Source: Gordius sp. MW1 (taxonomy: Eukaryota > Nematomorpha > Gordioida > Gordea > Gordiidae). From it: a stretch of DNA of 64,000 nt. The notes below the pieces were generated by a model. The model was not told where the DNA came from and searched no databases. It saw nothing but the letters and a program-made list of their open reading frames with translations. The position numbers and the translations under genes were made by a program. The stretch covers positions 14,080,501 to 14,144,500 of the forward strand of contig OZ038528.1 of NCBI GenBank assembly GCA_964036665.1, read 5' to 3'. Position 1 is the stretch's first letter. Every line of letters begins with the position of its first letter. This document shows, one piece after another, positions 11,513 to 23,776 of the stretch.

Positions 11513-12845
11513 AGATTTTTATATATTTTATCATAAATTTTTGAAATGTGCATAAAATTGGCTTTGCTATTAAGGTTTTTATTTTGCTCTATCTGCAGAT
11601 GCAAATTAATCTGAAATTTCTTTGCTCTATATGCCATAGCCAATCCTGAACTTATTTGCGTGATGAATTCTCTGCGATTAAATTTAATTAGTATAAGGTC
11701 CCTTCCTTTATTTAAATAAAATAAGGTACGTCAAATTATGATAAAATAGAAAATATTTAAATAAAGATACGTAAAATTAATTTAATAATTAAGCCTTATT
11801 TTTGATATTTAAAGGTGTTAAGTCAAAAGATTTTTAATGATGGTCAAATGGGCATATTTTGTAAATACAATGATTGGTATTAAAATAATATTTAGCTTAT
11901 CGCTCATGGAAAAAGAGGATGCTGATTTATATTGCTAAATAATTCTTTAGACAATAATAGATAACACCAGCCCCATGTTTGCTTACTTTAAATGAGATTT
12001 TACAGGATGAATTTAGAAGATTAACTCAAATTATACTGAATGAAACTATGACTAAACGGAACCTTTTGTGGAAGAAGGAAAAGAAAAATTGAATGTTTAT
12101 AAAAAGAATATAAAAGAGTATACCAGAATTAATTATTATTATGAAGAATTAGAAATTTACAAGTGATATTTGTTTTGAATCTAAATTCAAATCTAAATTC
12201 TATTAGTTATAATTTTATATCTATATAATATTTCTTTACTGATTGCTAAAATTTAGTGTCTAAAACTTTTTGAATTTAGCTCGGTAATTCAAAAGTCTTT
12301 TAGAATGGCACTATTTGCAAATTTTCCCTGGTTAAGTTTTGGCTTTAATAAGGTTATAAATTTGGTGACTATTTTCCTTTGAAAATATTTCAAATTATAA
12401 TAGTTTAGCTCAATTATGACGAATATACTGAAGCAATCCCAAACCATAATTAATTTTCATATAGTTTATTTTAATATAGTAATTATAATAAAACAAATGT
12501 TGCATTAATGTCATTTATATTAACATTTTATTTATCTAATGTCTACAAGACCTGTAAACCTGCTGTTAAAATTGCAGATAGAGCCATGTTGCTAAATAAA
12601 ATCGAAAAAACTCAATTTTGCTCTGTTTACAATTTAGAATTTGAATACGGAAAGATAAAGATATGTTTTTAGATAAGAGCTTATAATTTAAATTATCAAA
12701 AAAAGATTTCAAATCATATGAATTATAAGTTTAGATTTTATAACCTTACAACCCTTCAATCAAATTATGTTAGTTAAAAGATGTTAAAAGGTATGCTGGA
12801 TTCCGCTTTTTATAAATTACTACCTAATAGGGCTTATTAAATTAA
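11513..12845. other. AT-rich region with a short coding-like patch
   Basis: Apart from 11961-12166 I see no gene. In that patch, one frame reads 43 codons from 11961 (TLNEILQDEFRRLTQIILNE, then stop) and an overlapping frame continues from 12059 (FVEEGKEKLNVYKKNIKEY, stop at 12164). The composition looks like real protein and a single-base shift would join the two frames, so this may be a decayed gene or transposon fragment. No family was recognised. Confidence 0.3.
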
Positions 12846-13354
12846 TCAGTTAGCAGTGGCGTAGCTAGGGGGGGGGGGCCAGGGGGCCCGGGCCCACCCA
12901 AGAGCTAAAACCGGGCCCCATGGGCCCCCCCCAAGGGAAAAATCTTGGGCCCCTGGGCCCCGTAAGCCATTTTTTTATTTTATCTCAATTAAGAAAAATA
13001 TGAAGATTATAATTATCTTTGAATAAAACTTTTTATTATAATATAAAGCCTAAATATTTGTTTAATAAATGCAATTTCAACGGTTAATAGCCTTTTATTA
13101 ACTTTAAATGATATTAGAAATGATGATCACTATCAAATTCTTTATAATAAGGCGAGAGATTTAGCTTCAAATTTTGATTAAGGACCTTATAAACGTATTA
13201 AAGTATCAAAAAAGTATGACACTTTTTACTCTTTTGAATCTACAATGTATTTCGAAATTGATTTATATTATCCTATCATCGATAGAATAATAGCAGAATT
13301 AAACCTAAGATTTTCGTAAATTGTTTGTAATCTATATAGGTCCTTTGAAGGTTT

Positions 13355-13507
13355 CAGGGGCATAGTTAGAATTTGAATTAGGAGGGGGCAAAATGATTAT
13401 TTTTTCAAATTTCAGCCATAATCTTAATAAATTTCAACAAAATTATGGATTTAGAGGGGGGCGGCCGCCCCTCCCTGCCCCCCCCCCCCCCCTTGGCTAA
13501 GCCCATG
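13355..13507. mobile_element. Nested hAT-type MITE (153 bp)
   Basis: This 153-bp insert starts CAGGGGCATAGTTAG and ends CTAAGCCCATG, degenerate versions of the hAT terminus. It is flanked by GAAGGTTT at 13347-13354 and again at 13508-13515, an exact 8-bp target duplication. It is non-coding and carries a C-homopolymer tract. It sits inside the larger hAT, so it arrived later. Confidence 0.8.
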
Positions 13508-13658
13508 GAAGGTTTAAACCCTTCATCCCCTTTTTTGCGATAAATCTCTTTTATCAGAAGTAATTAACCATTATGAATTAAAACTACAAGATGCCGAAAT
13601 GATAATGGCAAAAAATTATGTAAATAAAATGCAAGGATATTTTTTCACTTATTAAAAT

Positions 13659-13892
13659 TTTGCCCTCAATAGAATAATTTTAACTCTCCCTATAACTTCA
13701 TGCTCATGCAAATCGTTCTCATTGCTAAAATGGATTAAATATATCTTCATCACAATTGGACAAGATAGGTTATCTTCCTTAGCTTTATTGAGCTTAGAAC
13801 TTGACTTTATAAATGTTATTCCCCCGGATGATATTATAAATTCGTTTGCAACATCGAGTAAAAGGCGTAATGAACTACTATTAAAAGACTAA
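13659..13892 (+). pseudogene. hAT transposase C-terminal remnant
   Basis: A 77-codon open piece reads ILTLPITSCSCKSFSLLKWI and then GQDRLSSLALLSLELDFI, matching the conserved end of hAT transposases (the ITSC..ERSFS..K.IK block, then the LALLS helix). Upstream the reading frame is interrupted, including by the nested MITE, so no complete transposase can be made. The copy at 41915-42295 shows the same block. Confidence 0.75.
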
Positions 13893-15149
13893 TTTTAATA
13901 TTTAATGAAAAATTATCTGGGCTTTTAAACTTGTTTTAAACTTTTTAACACTTTCAAAATATATTAAAATAATATTAAATTTACGAAAATTCCATCCTGG
14001 ATTCAATTTAATTGTCCATCTCACATGCTTATAGTTTAACATATCTTGCATATTTTTATGTACTACATGCACATATAAAGCCAGTGATTTTCCAAAAAAT
14101 AGTTTGGACACCAATTTTTCCCCTTTTCAAAAGTTTGATAAATTAATATTAATAACAAATTCCTGAATTTGTAGACAATAACGCATCAAAACTTGCAAGG
14201 GGTAAAAATCCCCAAAAAATTCCTTTTGGTGTACCATTGGATTCAACAAAATGTACACAAACGCTAAGTTGTTCTGTGCATCTCACATCTCTAATTTCAT
14301 CTAAAATTAGTAAGTAAAATTTTGATTCATTCAATTTTAACAGAAAATTTTAAGGTTCATTTGCCGTTAAATTTATTAGTTCATTTTAATTTTTAGGTGG
14401 TGTAAAGGGGGGGGGGGTTATGCAAATATATCTATAATATCATCAGGGGCAATAACTTCTAAATACTCTTTTTGAACGAATTTTAATTTCATAATTAATT
14501 TTTTTTATATTTTATGTTATAATTACGCCTTTTGAGGATCTAGCCTTAAAAAAGGCTTTTAAATGTTCTCATTGTTTTCCTGATATAAATGCTGCCAAAA
14601 TTGCATATGTAAAATTAAAATTTGTTATATATATGGCCAGATTTTTTGGGATTGTGGCAATAAAATATTTTTAAAAAAACTTTGTATAGTTTTTTTACTA
14701 TTTGTATTATTTTTTAAAATGTCAACGATTTCTTGTCAATATCCCCGTTCCACTTTGTGCCCTTACAATTCATTTATACAAAAACTTATTATACCAAGTG
14801 AAATTTTCTATATTGTTTCAACTACATTACTTTGTTTTATTAATGAATAAATTTTATTTATTTTATGCCCTATAAACATGACGGTCTAAGACATACCAGT
14901 GTGATGTGATTAGAAAAAATACACAAAGTAGTAGCGGAATTTTAAGTTTGTCCAACGTTTATGAGGAAAAAATTTTTCATGACCCGTGGTCGTATCCAGG
15001 TTTTGGATTAGGGGGGGGGGGAACATAATTTTGTTAATTTTTAAAGGTTTCAGTAGTTAAAATTTTTTGTCCACCCCCCCCCCCCCAAGGCTTGACCAGC
15101 TCAGCCCCCCCCCCCCCCCCCCATGGCAAAAAGGCTAGCTACGCCACTG

Positions 15150-15722
15150 TCAGTTAGTGATGTATCATAGATAATATCCTTTTCGTCCGTTTCTTATAAA
15201 GTATGTTGAGATATATAAAGAACTAGATGAACCCGGCAAACGTTGTTTTGCCATTTACCCGGGTATATTAGCAGAATATATATCATCTTATAGATAAATT
15301 TCAATAGATTAAGAATATATCAAATATAATTGGTAAGTGTTTATTATGCAAAAATTTTTAAACAAATAGTTAAAAAGGGTCCAAGGCCCACGCCCACTCA
15401 GTTAGTGATGTATCATAGATAATATCCTTTTCGTCCGTTTCTTATAAAGTATGTTGAGATATATAAAGAACTAGATGAACCCGGCAAACGTTGTTTTGCC
15501 ATTTACCCGGGTATATTAGCAGAATATATATCATCTTATAGATAAATTTCAATAGATTAAGAATATATCAAATATAATTGGTAAGTGTTTATTATGCAAA
15601 AATTTTAAACAAATAGTTAAAGAGGGTCCAAGGCCCAGGCCCACTTAATCAGATAGTGATGTATCATAGATAATATCCTTTTCGTCCGTTTCTTATAAAG
15701 TATGTTAAGATATATAAAGAAT
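15150..15722. repeat. Tandem repeat, about 248-bp unit, 2.3 copies
   Basis: Units begin at about 15151, 15399 and 15650 with (C)AGTTAGTGATGTATCATAG; the third breaks off near 15722. The first two are almost identical. Each complete unit contains CCCGGCAAACGTTGTTTTGC followed by ACCCGGGT. The hAT element at 12854 inserted exactly into the start of the first unit, using its TCAGTTAG as target. The unit's head is related to the dispersed repeat at 3201. Confidence 0.85.
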
Positions 15723-17856
15723 TGACATAAAATACAGTATGTATACACTATAAGATAACACCAATTTAAAAATAAATACATATATATATTATTGTTAATA
15801 TTACCCAAATACTAATTTAAAGTGGGAGCTAGGATTGAGGATTGGTTCGGTGAATTCTCCAAAGCATTTTTCACATTTTTATAATTAATTATTCAAAAAA
15901 TAAAATCTAAATATATCATTTACATTAATAGATCTAAGATGATTTCAAACCAACTAATTAAATGCTTGGTGACTTAGGTTAGAATCTATATTCACGTGAC
16001 TTTAAAATTTATAAAGTTTTGAGGTTAAATCAGGTTGTTAGAGTTTGACATGCGAAATTATTTGAGAGCCTCCTTTGAATTCCCTTGCTCACACTTCGAT
16101 TTCACGTTTATTCGATGACATCGTATTTGTAGGGTTTTAACACTTCGTAGGTTGGTGGGAAGCCGTTTATGCTGTACAAAATAAGTTAGAGAATATGTAG
16201 AAGATTAGGTATCTACTTTATATAACCCAAAAGGATTGTGATTTAAATGAAAATTTAGGTAAAACATCGTGTTTATATACACATCTAGCGAGACTATTTG
16301 TGAAAAATAATAACAGTGAATTACGAGACATTCAAAGACTTGAATGTATTCACTTTTATGAATAGGGTGCGTGAATACTTGAATATTAAAGGTTAAGTTT
16401 TTGCCTAGGTAACCAATGATCGAGTTGGTATATTCAAAATAATTTTTTGCATAGGCAACCATAAATATTATGATTTCATTTTTTCGGTAGCTTAACAAAA
16501 TTTACCCTAGAATATTCCTACAAAATTTGGCTAGTTTTTATCCAATAGTTTTTAAGATAGAAAGTGTTTTAGATGCCTGAGGTCTTCCAGGACCCCACCT
16601 TCCATAATATGAAGCAAAAAAATTCAACATTTTTTTTGTTGTATCATTACAACCCATCATTGTAAACCACTTTGCGAAGAAATTTTTTGTATACATTTCT
16701 TTTTTTTCAAGATATTCAGATTTTAAACTCTGATTTTAGTATTTCAAAGTGCTTGTTTGTGTGATTATTCCCGAATTTTTTGATTTTTTAATATGTCTAA
16801 TCTTAAAAGTTCAGTATTTTTGATAGTTCTTCGTCTAAATATATAGACGTAACAGTTACAACATTTCATCAAGTGATGATTCTGATGAATAAATCTATAT
16901 GAGCAGTCATGAATCTGAGAGTTAACAGTGCCCAACAAATATAGTTACTTTTAGAGGAAATAACCTAGAAGCTTTCATTATATTTAATATATTATGATCT
17001 GAACCCACTAAATTCCCCGATATTATATCCTTCATAATATGGATTAAAGGATATATTGAAGTAAATTCTGTTTTAACAAATTGTACCCATAAACTAATAT
17101 ATTTAATTATATATTCTGGAATATTTATTTTATTTAAACCGAAACCGCGAAATATCCGCGAGATAATATTAATTCCTATTTTTTTTGGTTTGACATCTCT
17201 TTCGATTTATTTTCTACTGCACCAAAAAAAAAGAATAATTAATTATTAACGAGTGATAGCGAGGTAATATAATAATCTATCTGTGATGGTAATAAAATAA
17301 CGATCTATTTATATCATAGCGATATTAACAATCTATTATCGTAGAGATATTATCAATTTATTTATATCGAAGAGATATTAACAATCATGACTCATCAGTC
17401 ATATTAACTACGCGTAAAGTAAAATTGACACAATTAAAATCGATAAGGATGAGTAATAAAAATCGCAGCGTAGGGTGAACACCACAAAGATGCATATAAT
17501 AAACATAGATGCGTAAAATAAGTAAGCGGGGGAAACACTACATTTTGAATAAGAGAAACGGTGGAACCACTTCGGGTCAAAGTATATAATGGCCAAAATA
17601 TCTAAACTAATCATAACCTTTGAGTTTAATATAAGACATTATATATAGGCAAAGATATGTTAATTTTAATATCTATCCATGATTTTACATTGCTAATTAA
17701 TTTATAATCTAGATTATTTGACGTTGAATTGATATATATTTAAAAATATAGCCGGTTAACGTGTATTTATACACCGTTTCAAATAGTTCCCAAAATAACT
17801 AATATTTGTGGTCCAATATATTAAAAATATGATTAAATCCTTAAATTCGGATTTTT
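15723..17856. other. AT-rich region, no gene seen
   Basis: Only short low-complexity frames occur. Around 17240-17390 there is a degenerate short repeat built on 'AGCGATATTAACAATCTAT'-like words. At 16860-16930 a patch reads SSSDDSDE and SSHESES with intervening stops, too short to assign. No structural RNA or transposon boundary was identified. Confidence 0.35.
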
Positions 17857-17946
17857 GCAAAATGTAATATAGGCAAAATGTAATATAGGCAAGGGTTAGG
17901 GTTAGATTTAGTGTTTGCATCTAGTTGCGTAATACATTACTTTTTA
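17857..17946 (+). repeat. Left member of a 90-bp inverted repeat pair
   Basis: This segment is repeated in reverse complement at about 25100-25188 with only two differences over nearly 90 bp. It contains a doubled AATGTAATATAGGCAA word and two telomere-like TTAGGG units (GGGTTAGGGTTAG). Weaker similarity continues inward for about 40 bp. The pair brackets the hAT element, the mrpl2 gene and the satellite block. Confidence 0.85.
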
Positions 17947-18733
17947 TGTACATTATATATTATGGGTCCAAATCAACACCACAATATTATATATTTAGAG
18001 GGAAAGACAATACTAAGTGGCACAAAAAGTGTCCTAATAAAAATGTTAGAACAAGGAAATAAAATTTTGTATTGCAGTCACCTGGAGTACAGTCATATGG
18101 ACGGGCAGCCGAAACTCCTCTTGTTTTAAATTACTTATTATTATTACTGATAAAATAGTTAAGAGTAAGGTGAAATTTAGCATATTTTTGACTATATAAA
18201 TATACGTATAAAATGTATATGTAACAATTTTCGGCCCCTCATAAATTTTTTTTTATAAAATCTTTCATTTAAATATTTTCCATATTCTTAATTTTTATCT
18301 TTTAATATGTATCTGTATAATATATTTATAGAATAACATTTGAATTTATAACATATGAGTTGAAATCAATATTTGTTTAAAAAAATAAAAGACCAAAAAT
18401 TGCCTAAGTTTGAACAACTCTATTTTTATTTGTTTTTGGGTTCTTTTTCACCTAATTTTCATTTATAGTTTCAACCTTCCTTTATAAGATCTTATTAATT
18501 AAACCATAAAGTATTATGTACTTTTTTGGTATGTGCCAAAGTAGTCATTAGGGGAAATATTTTGGGGGTTGTTCTAATTTGAGACATAAAATTTTAACCA
18601 CTTTCAAAAGCCAAATTAATAAATTAATTAACGTTCAGAGTTAATATTATTCTTGCAAATTTTAGCATGTTTATATTACAAAACAGTTAAGTTATAGCTA
18701 TTCAAAGTTTGGGGTTACCATGACCCCAAATAC

Positions 18734-19975
18734 CAGGGTTTCTTTCATAAAAAATGCTCCGGGGGGGTATTTTTAACTTCCGGGGGGGGGGGGGGGTAAA
18801 AAATTTTTTAATTGCTAAACCATTTTGTATAATATTTACTAATTTTTATGTTGAATAAATAAATCGTTTTTGTTGTAAAGAGAACAGACAGAGCCTAAAG
18901 CCCCACCTAAGGCTTCATCAAAAATTAGCCATTTGTATTTAGATGTCCATGAAATCTTAAATTTATATAATGGTTTAAGTTTTAAATTTTGCCCATGTTT
19001 TTCACTTTCAGAGACTGAGCAATTAGTAGAGCTGCCAATACACTCATCTTTATCAATATATATTAATAAAAAAAAACAACTTGCATAATTTTAATTACCA
19101 GCATTTTTATCATAAGAAAAAGAAGAGACAGTTTTCCCCACTCCGGCAGAATTACAATTTTTACCTTGACCTAAAACATGAAAATATATCTAATACTTCT
19201 ATATTAAAACCAAAATCTTTCTTGCCTCTTTCAGAGTTCATGTGAATTTCACTGCTGGAAGCAGAATAATATCTGCCTTTAACTTATATATATTTAAAAT
19301 ATCTAATGCTTAAAAATAATTGCCATAAATTCCCATAGTAAGGGATAAAACAAGAGTTTTTTTTAATTGAGTGTTATCTTTACCTATTACAAACAAATAT
19401 TCATGTCTTATTTTATATAAACACAAATACCAATACATAATTAAAATTATTCCAAATTAAATCATATTTACCATCTTTTTTTATTAGGCTTTTCCTTTTT
19501 ACTAAAGTAGTGTAAAATAGTACTTTTATATTTACCAGACATCTGCAATTCAAAATAAGCATATTATATCAATAAAAAACAAACAATAGAATCGATTATT
19601 AATAATAATTTTTTTTAAGTTTATAAGTAAGATAGTGATTTAATATTTCTAAAAGCATTTATTTAAGTTTATTTATCTATTGATATTTTTAATTATAGAT
19701 AATTTGTAACTTTCAAGATTGTAAATTAGGGGAAAAAATGTCTATGAATAATTTCCACCTGATTTGTAAAAAAATTTAATTTCGCCAATTTTATATTTTT
19801 TTTATTGACAAATTAAAATAATTTGTTGAATTTCAATTTTAGCCTATTAATATAACTTATGACTTCATGTTTGAACTTGAGTTCATGCTTCCTTCAATCA
19901 AAACTCTCCGGGGGGGTATTTGAAATTGCCCGGGGGGGTAATACCCCCCCGGGCTCCCCCCTGAAAGAAACCCTG
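18734..19975 (-). mobile_element. hAT transposon (1.24 kb) with exact 8-bp target duplication
   Basis: The element starts CAGGGTTTCTTTCA and ends TGAAAGAAACCCTG, a perfect 14-bp terminal inverted repeat. It is flanked by CCAAATAC at 18726-18733 and 19976-19983. Subterminal CCGGGGGGGTAT / ATACCCCCCCGG runs form a further inverted pair. On the minus strand near 18870-18960 the frame reads ISWTSKYKWLIFDEALGG, resembling the TTF-type zinc-finger segment at the N-terminus of some hAT transposases. The rest is broken, so the element is non-autonomous. It ends only about 80 bp upstream of the mrpl2 start codon. Confidence 0.85.
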
Positions 19976-20061
19976 CCAAATACCATCCCTGTTAGCATTT
20001 TTGACCCAACCTACGATGGGTTAAATCGCGTTTGTTACTATTTGCGTAGGAGTTATACCAT

Positions 20062-22190
20062 ATGACTTTTTTAAAACATGTTGCTCAAACCTTGAGTGTA
20101 TTCACTAGACATTTACATTTTACGCCGGTCAATTTGCTGAAGCGCGGAACAAAGCCTGATTACGTTAAATGTAGAGAAGGCTATGTGCCTAACTTTAAAG
20201 AAATTTTAGAGAAGAATGGTGGTTATACTGCTGAAGCTTTACCCTTTCATAAAACAGGTGGACGAGATTTGGAAACAGGTACACTTTGATACAGGGCAAA
20301 TTTCTTTTTTATAATCATGTATTTTATTAAATTTGCTAATTATATTTTATAGGCAGAAGGATTTGTAGAAGGGGTGGTGGATTGAAAAGAACTTTTTATC
20401 TTGTTGATAAAGTGAGAATACGATTTAATGAACCTCAGATAGAAGAGAAGGTAATCTATAAGTGTGCAGCTTAATTTTAAATTTCTTTTGCTTTCTTATA
20501 TTTTGATTGACAATGGACTGATTTAAACTATAGGTGATTAAGATTGTAAATAATTATCCTCTTCACAGTGCTGATTTAGCATTATTAGCTGGAGGTACAC
20601 ACAAACGATGGATTATAGCAACAGAGAACATGAAAGTTGGGGATATTATAAAGTCTTCTGGACTTATTCCTCGCATGCCTGGTTAATTTTGATATATAAT
20701 ACATTAAGCCCTTTAAATTGTTAAATCATATATTCAAAATTATTTTTGGTTTGCAATAATAAAGCATTTGTATATTGCTCTAAATATAGTAGCAAAATAT
20801 TTTTCATTTATAAAATAAGTCAGGGCAATTGAAGGAGAAGCTCACCCGCTTGGAGCTCTTCCTGTGGGAACACTAGTTAATAGTGTAGAAATGCGACCTG
20901 GTTGGGGAGCATTTTGGGCCATGTCTGCTGGAACTGCTTGCCAAATTCTAAGACAATCCTCAGGTTTTAATTTTTATAGAATTATAATCTGAATAGTATT
21001 CTAAAAAATTAAATGTTGATTAAAAGTCATCTATTGGTTGACCTCATCTTTGACCCATGACCAGGGCTTTGTCTCTGGACCTTTGCAATTCTTTTGTTAG
21101 GAGTTAACCCTAGGCTCTCTCATGTAGAGAAGCATTATTTATATTAAAAAATATTTACTTTTTAGGGTTGATTTGTCATTCCTTTTCAATATACACAAAC
21201 TATTGATTATATATTTTTTGTATACTAGTAGAACTTATATTTCTCTCAAAGGGGGGGGGGGTGACTGGTGATAGTGCAATGTTAAGGTAATGTGAAACAA
21301 CCATTATCACTAGGAGGGATCGGGATGTAGTTTGTTGGACAGGAAATTTCCTAGAGGGAGGTTGATAAGGATTACATAGTAATTAATATTCAAAGATACA
21401 TTACTTTAAAAATGACTCGAAGGCCGTAATTTGAATCACTTTTTCAAAGGTTAAATTTTAATATATTTTAGATTTGGGGTGTTAAATGATATCAAAATTT
21501 ATAAAACATGACACTCTTTGACTTTTATAATTTTATATTCGTAATAGTTCTTTCTTACTTTAAGTTATATGTTGTGTTTTACTATTAGCCCACCTACTAA
21601 GCCCTTTGTGTTGTATAAATTATAACAATTTTTGCCTTGGAAATTTTAATACTTTTCGTTCGCTCTATCGCACATAAACCTACGCGTTTAATGTGTGTCT
21701 GACTAAGTTTGCATTTTAAATAGATCCCTCGTCCGTGAATAGCATCATTTTGAGGCTGCCGTCCAAACAGGAGGTAGCGGTTAATAGGGAATGCATAGCG
21801 ACAGTTGGCCGTTGCTCTAACGTTAGCCACAAGGATATGGTTATAGGAGGCCCTCTGCAAAAATTAGCTCTAGGTTATAGACCTAGTACGGGGCTTTGGC
21901 ACAGGAAAGATGGAACTCACGGGAGAAAGATTCGGGCCTTACCCCCCATCAGGATTTACAACAAGGACGATTTTGTTAGTAATTTTTCGGTGAAAAGGGC
22001 TGGATTTCAGGCACCCCCTATCAAGGATAATAAGAGGGGCGAAGGACCAAAGGAACGTCGCACTACAGTTATATCAAGCAGTTTTTACAAAACCCTAGGT
22101 TCCGCCGAGTTTGCCAGTATTCGAAGAACACCCATAGATAAAAACACACTTATAACTATCGCTCCCCGAAAAATTGATTTGGATGCTTGA
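20062..22190 (+). CDS. mrpl2: Mitochondrial ribosomal protein uL2m, 5 exons
   Basis: The exons are 20062-20278, 20353-20450, 20534-20681, 20820-20963 and 21724-22190. All junctions are GT-AG and in phase, giving 357 aa. The N-terminus ([20 protein letters not shown]) looks like a mitochondrial targeting peptide. Family landmarks in order are [88 protein letters not shown] and GRKIRALPP. These are the uL2 rRNA-binding core at the peptidyl-transferase centre of the mitoribosome. Residues after GRKIRALPP form a tail of roughly 75 aa absent from the shorter human protein. Exon 4 starts at the AG at 20818-20819, because the next AG would break the frame. Intron 4 is long (760 bp). Confidence 0.93.
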
Positions 22191-22880
22191 TTTTATATAA
22201 CATTTTAACCCGTACTACACATATACAGTCAAAATCGATGCCATACAATAAAACATTGCGATATTTGTATAAAAAAAGGGCTGTGTAAATAATCTATTTT
22301 TATTCGCTAAAAATATGATGCGGCGAGGAATATATTATGAGTGCTTTTATGTGCACAATGGAGATATTTGGCATTTTTGCATTAGAGGTTTTATATATGG
22401 ATGGCTAAGTATGTCAGCATAGATCATTTAAATGCATAAAGAAATTGCATAACGAACAATATGTTATATTAAAAAAGATTTATAAAGTGACTATCCTAAG
22501 AACCGTAAAAATTGAGCATTTGAATAATAAATTCTATGGTTATGTGGCTACGTTCAATCTTTCCGGGCAACGCTTAATTCGATATTTTTTTTATGGCAGA
22601 TTGCGGTGATGAAACGTTTGCATACCTTGGATTGGCTATAAGAAATAGTTAAAAAAAAATTTATTTAAATATATAATAGTAAGTTTACTTACACAACAAT
22701 TTGTGTTTTGTTATTTTTCACACCAATCAATTATAATATAATGGCTTTTCATAAGAATAAAAAAGATTATAATAAGAGCAAAACCCATTTTTAATATTAT
22801 TTTTAGGTCATATTCTAAAAGAGTTGAGCATATTTTCTAATAAATTGCCACTAGATTGCTGAAGTTAGAATACCATTACA
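22191..22880. other. mrpl2 3' flank
   Basis: An AATAAA at about 22246, some 55 bp after the stop codon, is a plausible polyadenylation signal for mrpl2. The remainder is AT-rich with no open frame or repeat boundary that I could support. Confidence 0.5.
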
Positions 22881-23776
22881 CTCAGTAGTCAACAAATAAT
22901 GGACTTATTAAATCAACCGGCAAACTATTAGCAGATTCTGGCAGAGTTTTTTACGGTGAAAACAAATATATTTTTAGTTTTTTCCTTATACGTCAAATTT
23001 TTGAAATATATGCTGTCAAAGCTGCTAAAAACAGCAATTTTGGTTTTTAAACGTCAGTAACTTGCAAATTAATCGTTAAATTTTTTGGTTAATAAATTTA
23101 AATAATGGGATAGTAATCCATTAAAAAAATTAACCCAAGCTCTAACATTTGATAGATATTAAAAATGAACTTATCTCTATCTTTTTACATTGACAAAGTG
23201 CCCTAGACTTAAGGTCGCCTTCTCTCCCTTTTACACTAGGAATCAAGTTCGTGTTACTGTATATATACTACTACTAGCGACCTGCACGGCTCGGCCCTCA
23301 GCCTGACTTCTGCAAAATAATACAACGGCCCGAGGCTGCACAGGCCGGGTCTTGATATACGTAGGGCCCGCTAAAAGCCCGTTACAAAATCAATTAGATT
23401 TTATTTGAAAGTTCAATTTTAATTGCTATGCAATTTATGGGCTCGTTTTTTGGTGTCCGTCCGTCCGTCGTCCGTTGTATCCTCCCTATCTATTTGCATT
23501 GGGTATATTAGGTTATCGCTTTTTTAAATTAATGCATGAGAAAGAGGTGCCCCACCCCTCATCTCTATCTCCCTCGCTGTGTTATTTTTTAAATTAAGAG
23601 GTGCCCCACCCCTCATCTCTATCTCCCTCGCTCTCGGGCGGGGTCGGGTTTTAATTGCTATGTTAAATTAATGCATAAGTATATCAATTCGTTTTTGAAT
23701 TGGGTAACATTGATATTAATTGCTATAATTACCCTATGCCCTCCTCTACAAGAGTTTGGGTTAGAATCTCGGAGTT

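Larger units (their letters stand above)
12854..15149 (+). mobile_element. hAT transposon with exact 8-bp target duplication
   Basis: The element starts CAGTGGCGTAGCTA and ends TAGCTACGCCACTG, a perfect 14-bp terminal inverted repeat of the common animal hAT type. It is flanked on both sides by TCAGTTAG (12846-12853 and 15150-15157), so the boundaries are firm. The 2.3-kb body holds a broken transposase (recognisable tail at 13659-13892), GC-rich hairpins at the left end (12870-12960) and long homopolymer G or C runs. A smaller hAT is nested at 13355-13507. The right part shares extensive sequence with the copy at 41908-43491. Confidence 0.88.

Noticed and set aside
15000-15130. A third small hAT nested near the right end of the 12.85-kb element
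   Set aside because: The sister copy lacks this segment, so it is probably an insertion, but I could not define inverted ends or a target duplication.
17880-17910. An interstitial telomere array
   Set aside because: Only two TTAGGG units are present, within a longer dispersed repeat; this is too short to call a telomeric tract.
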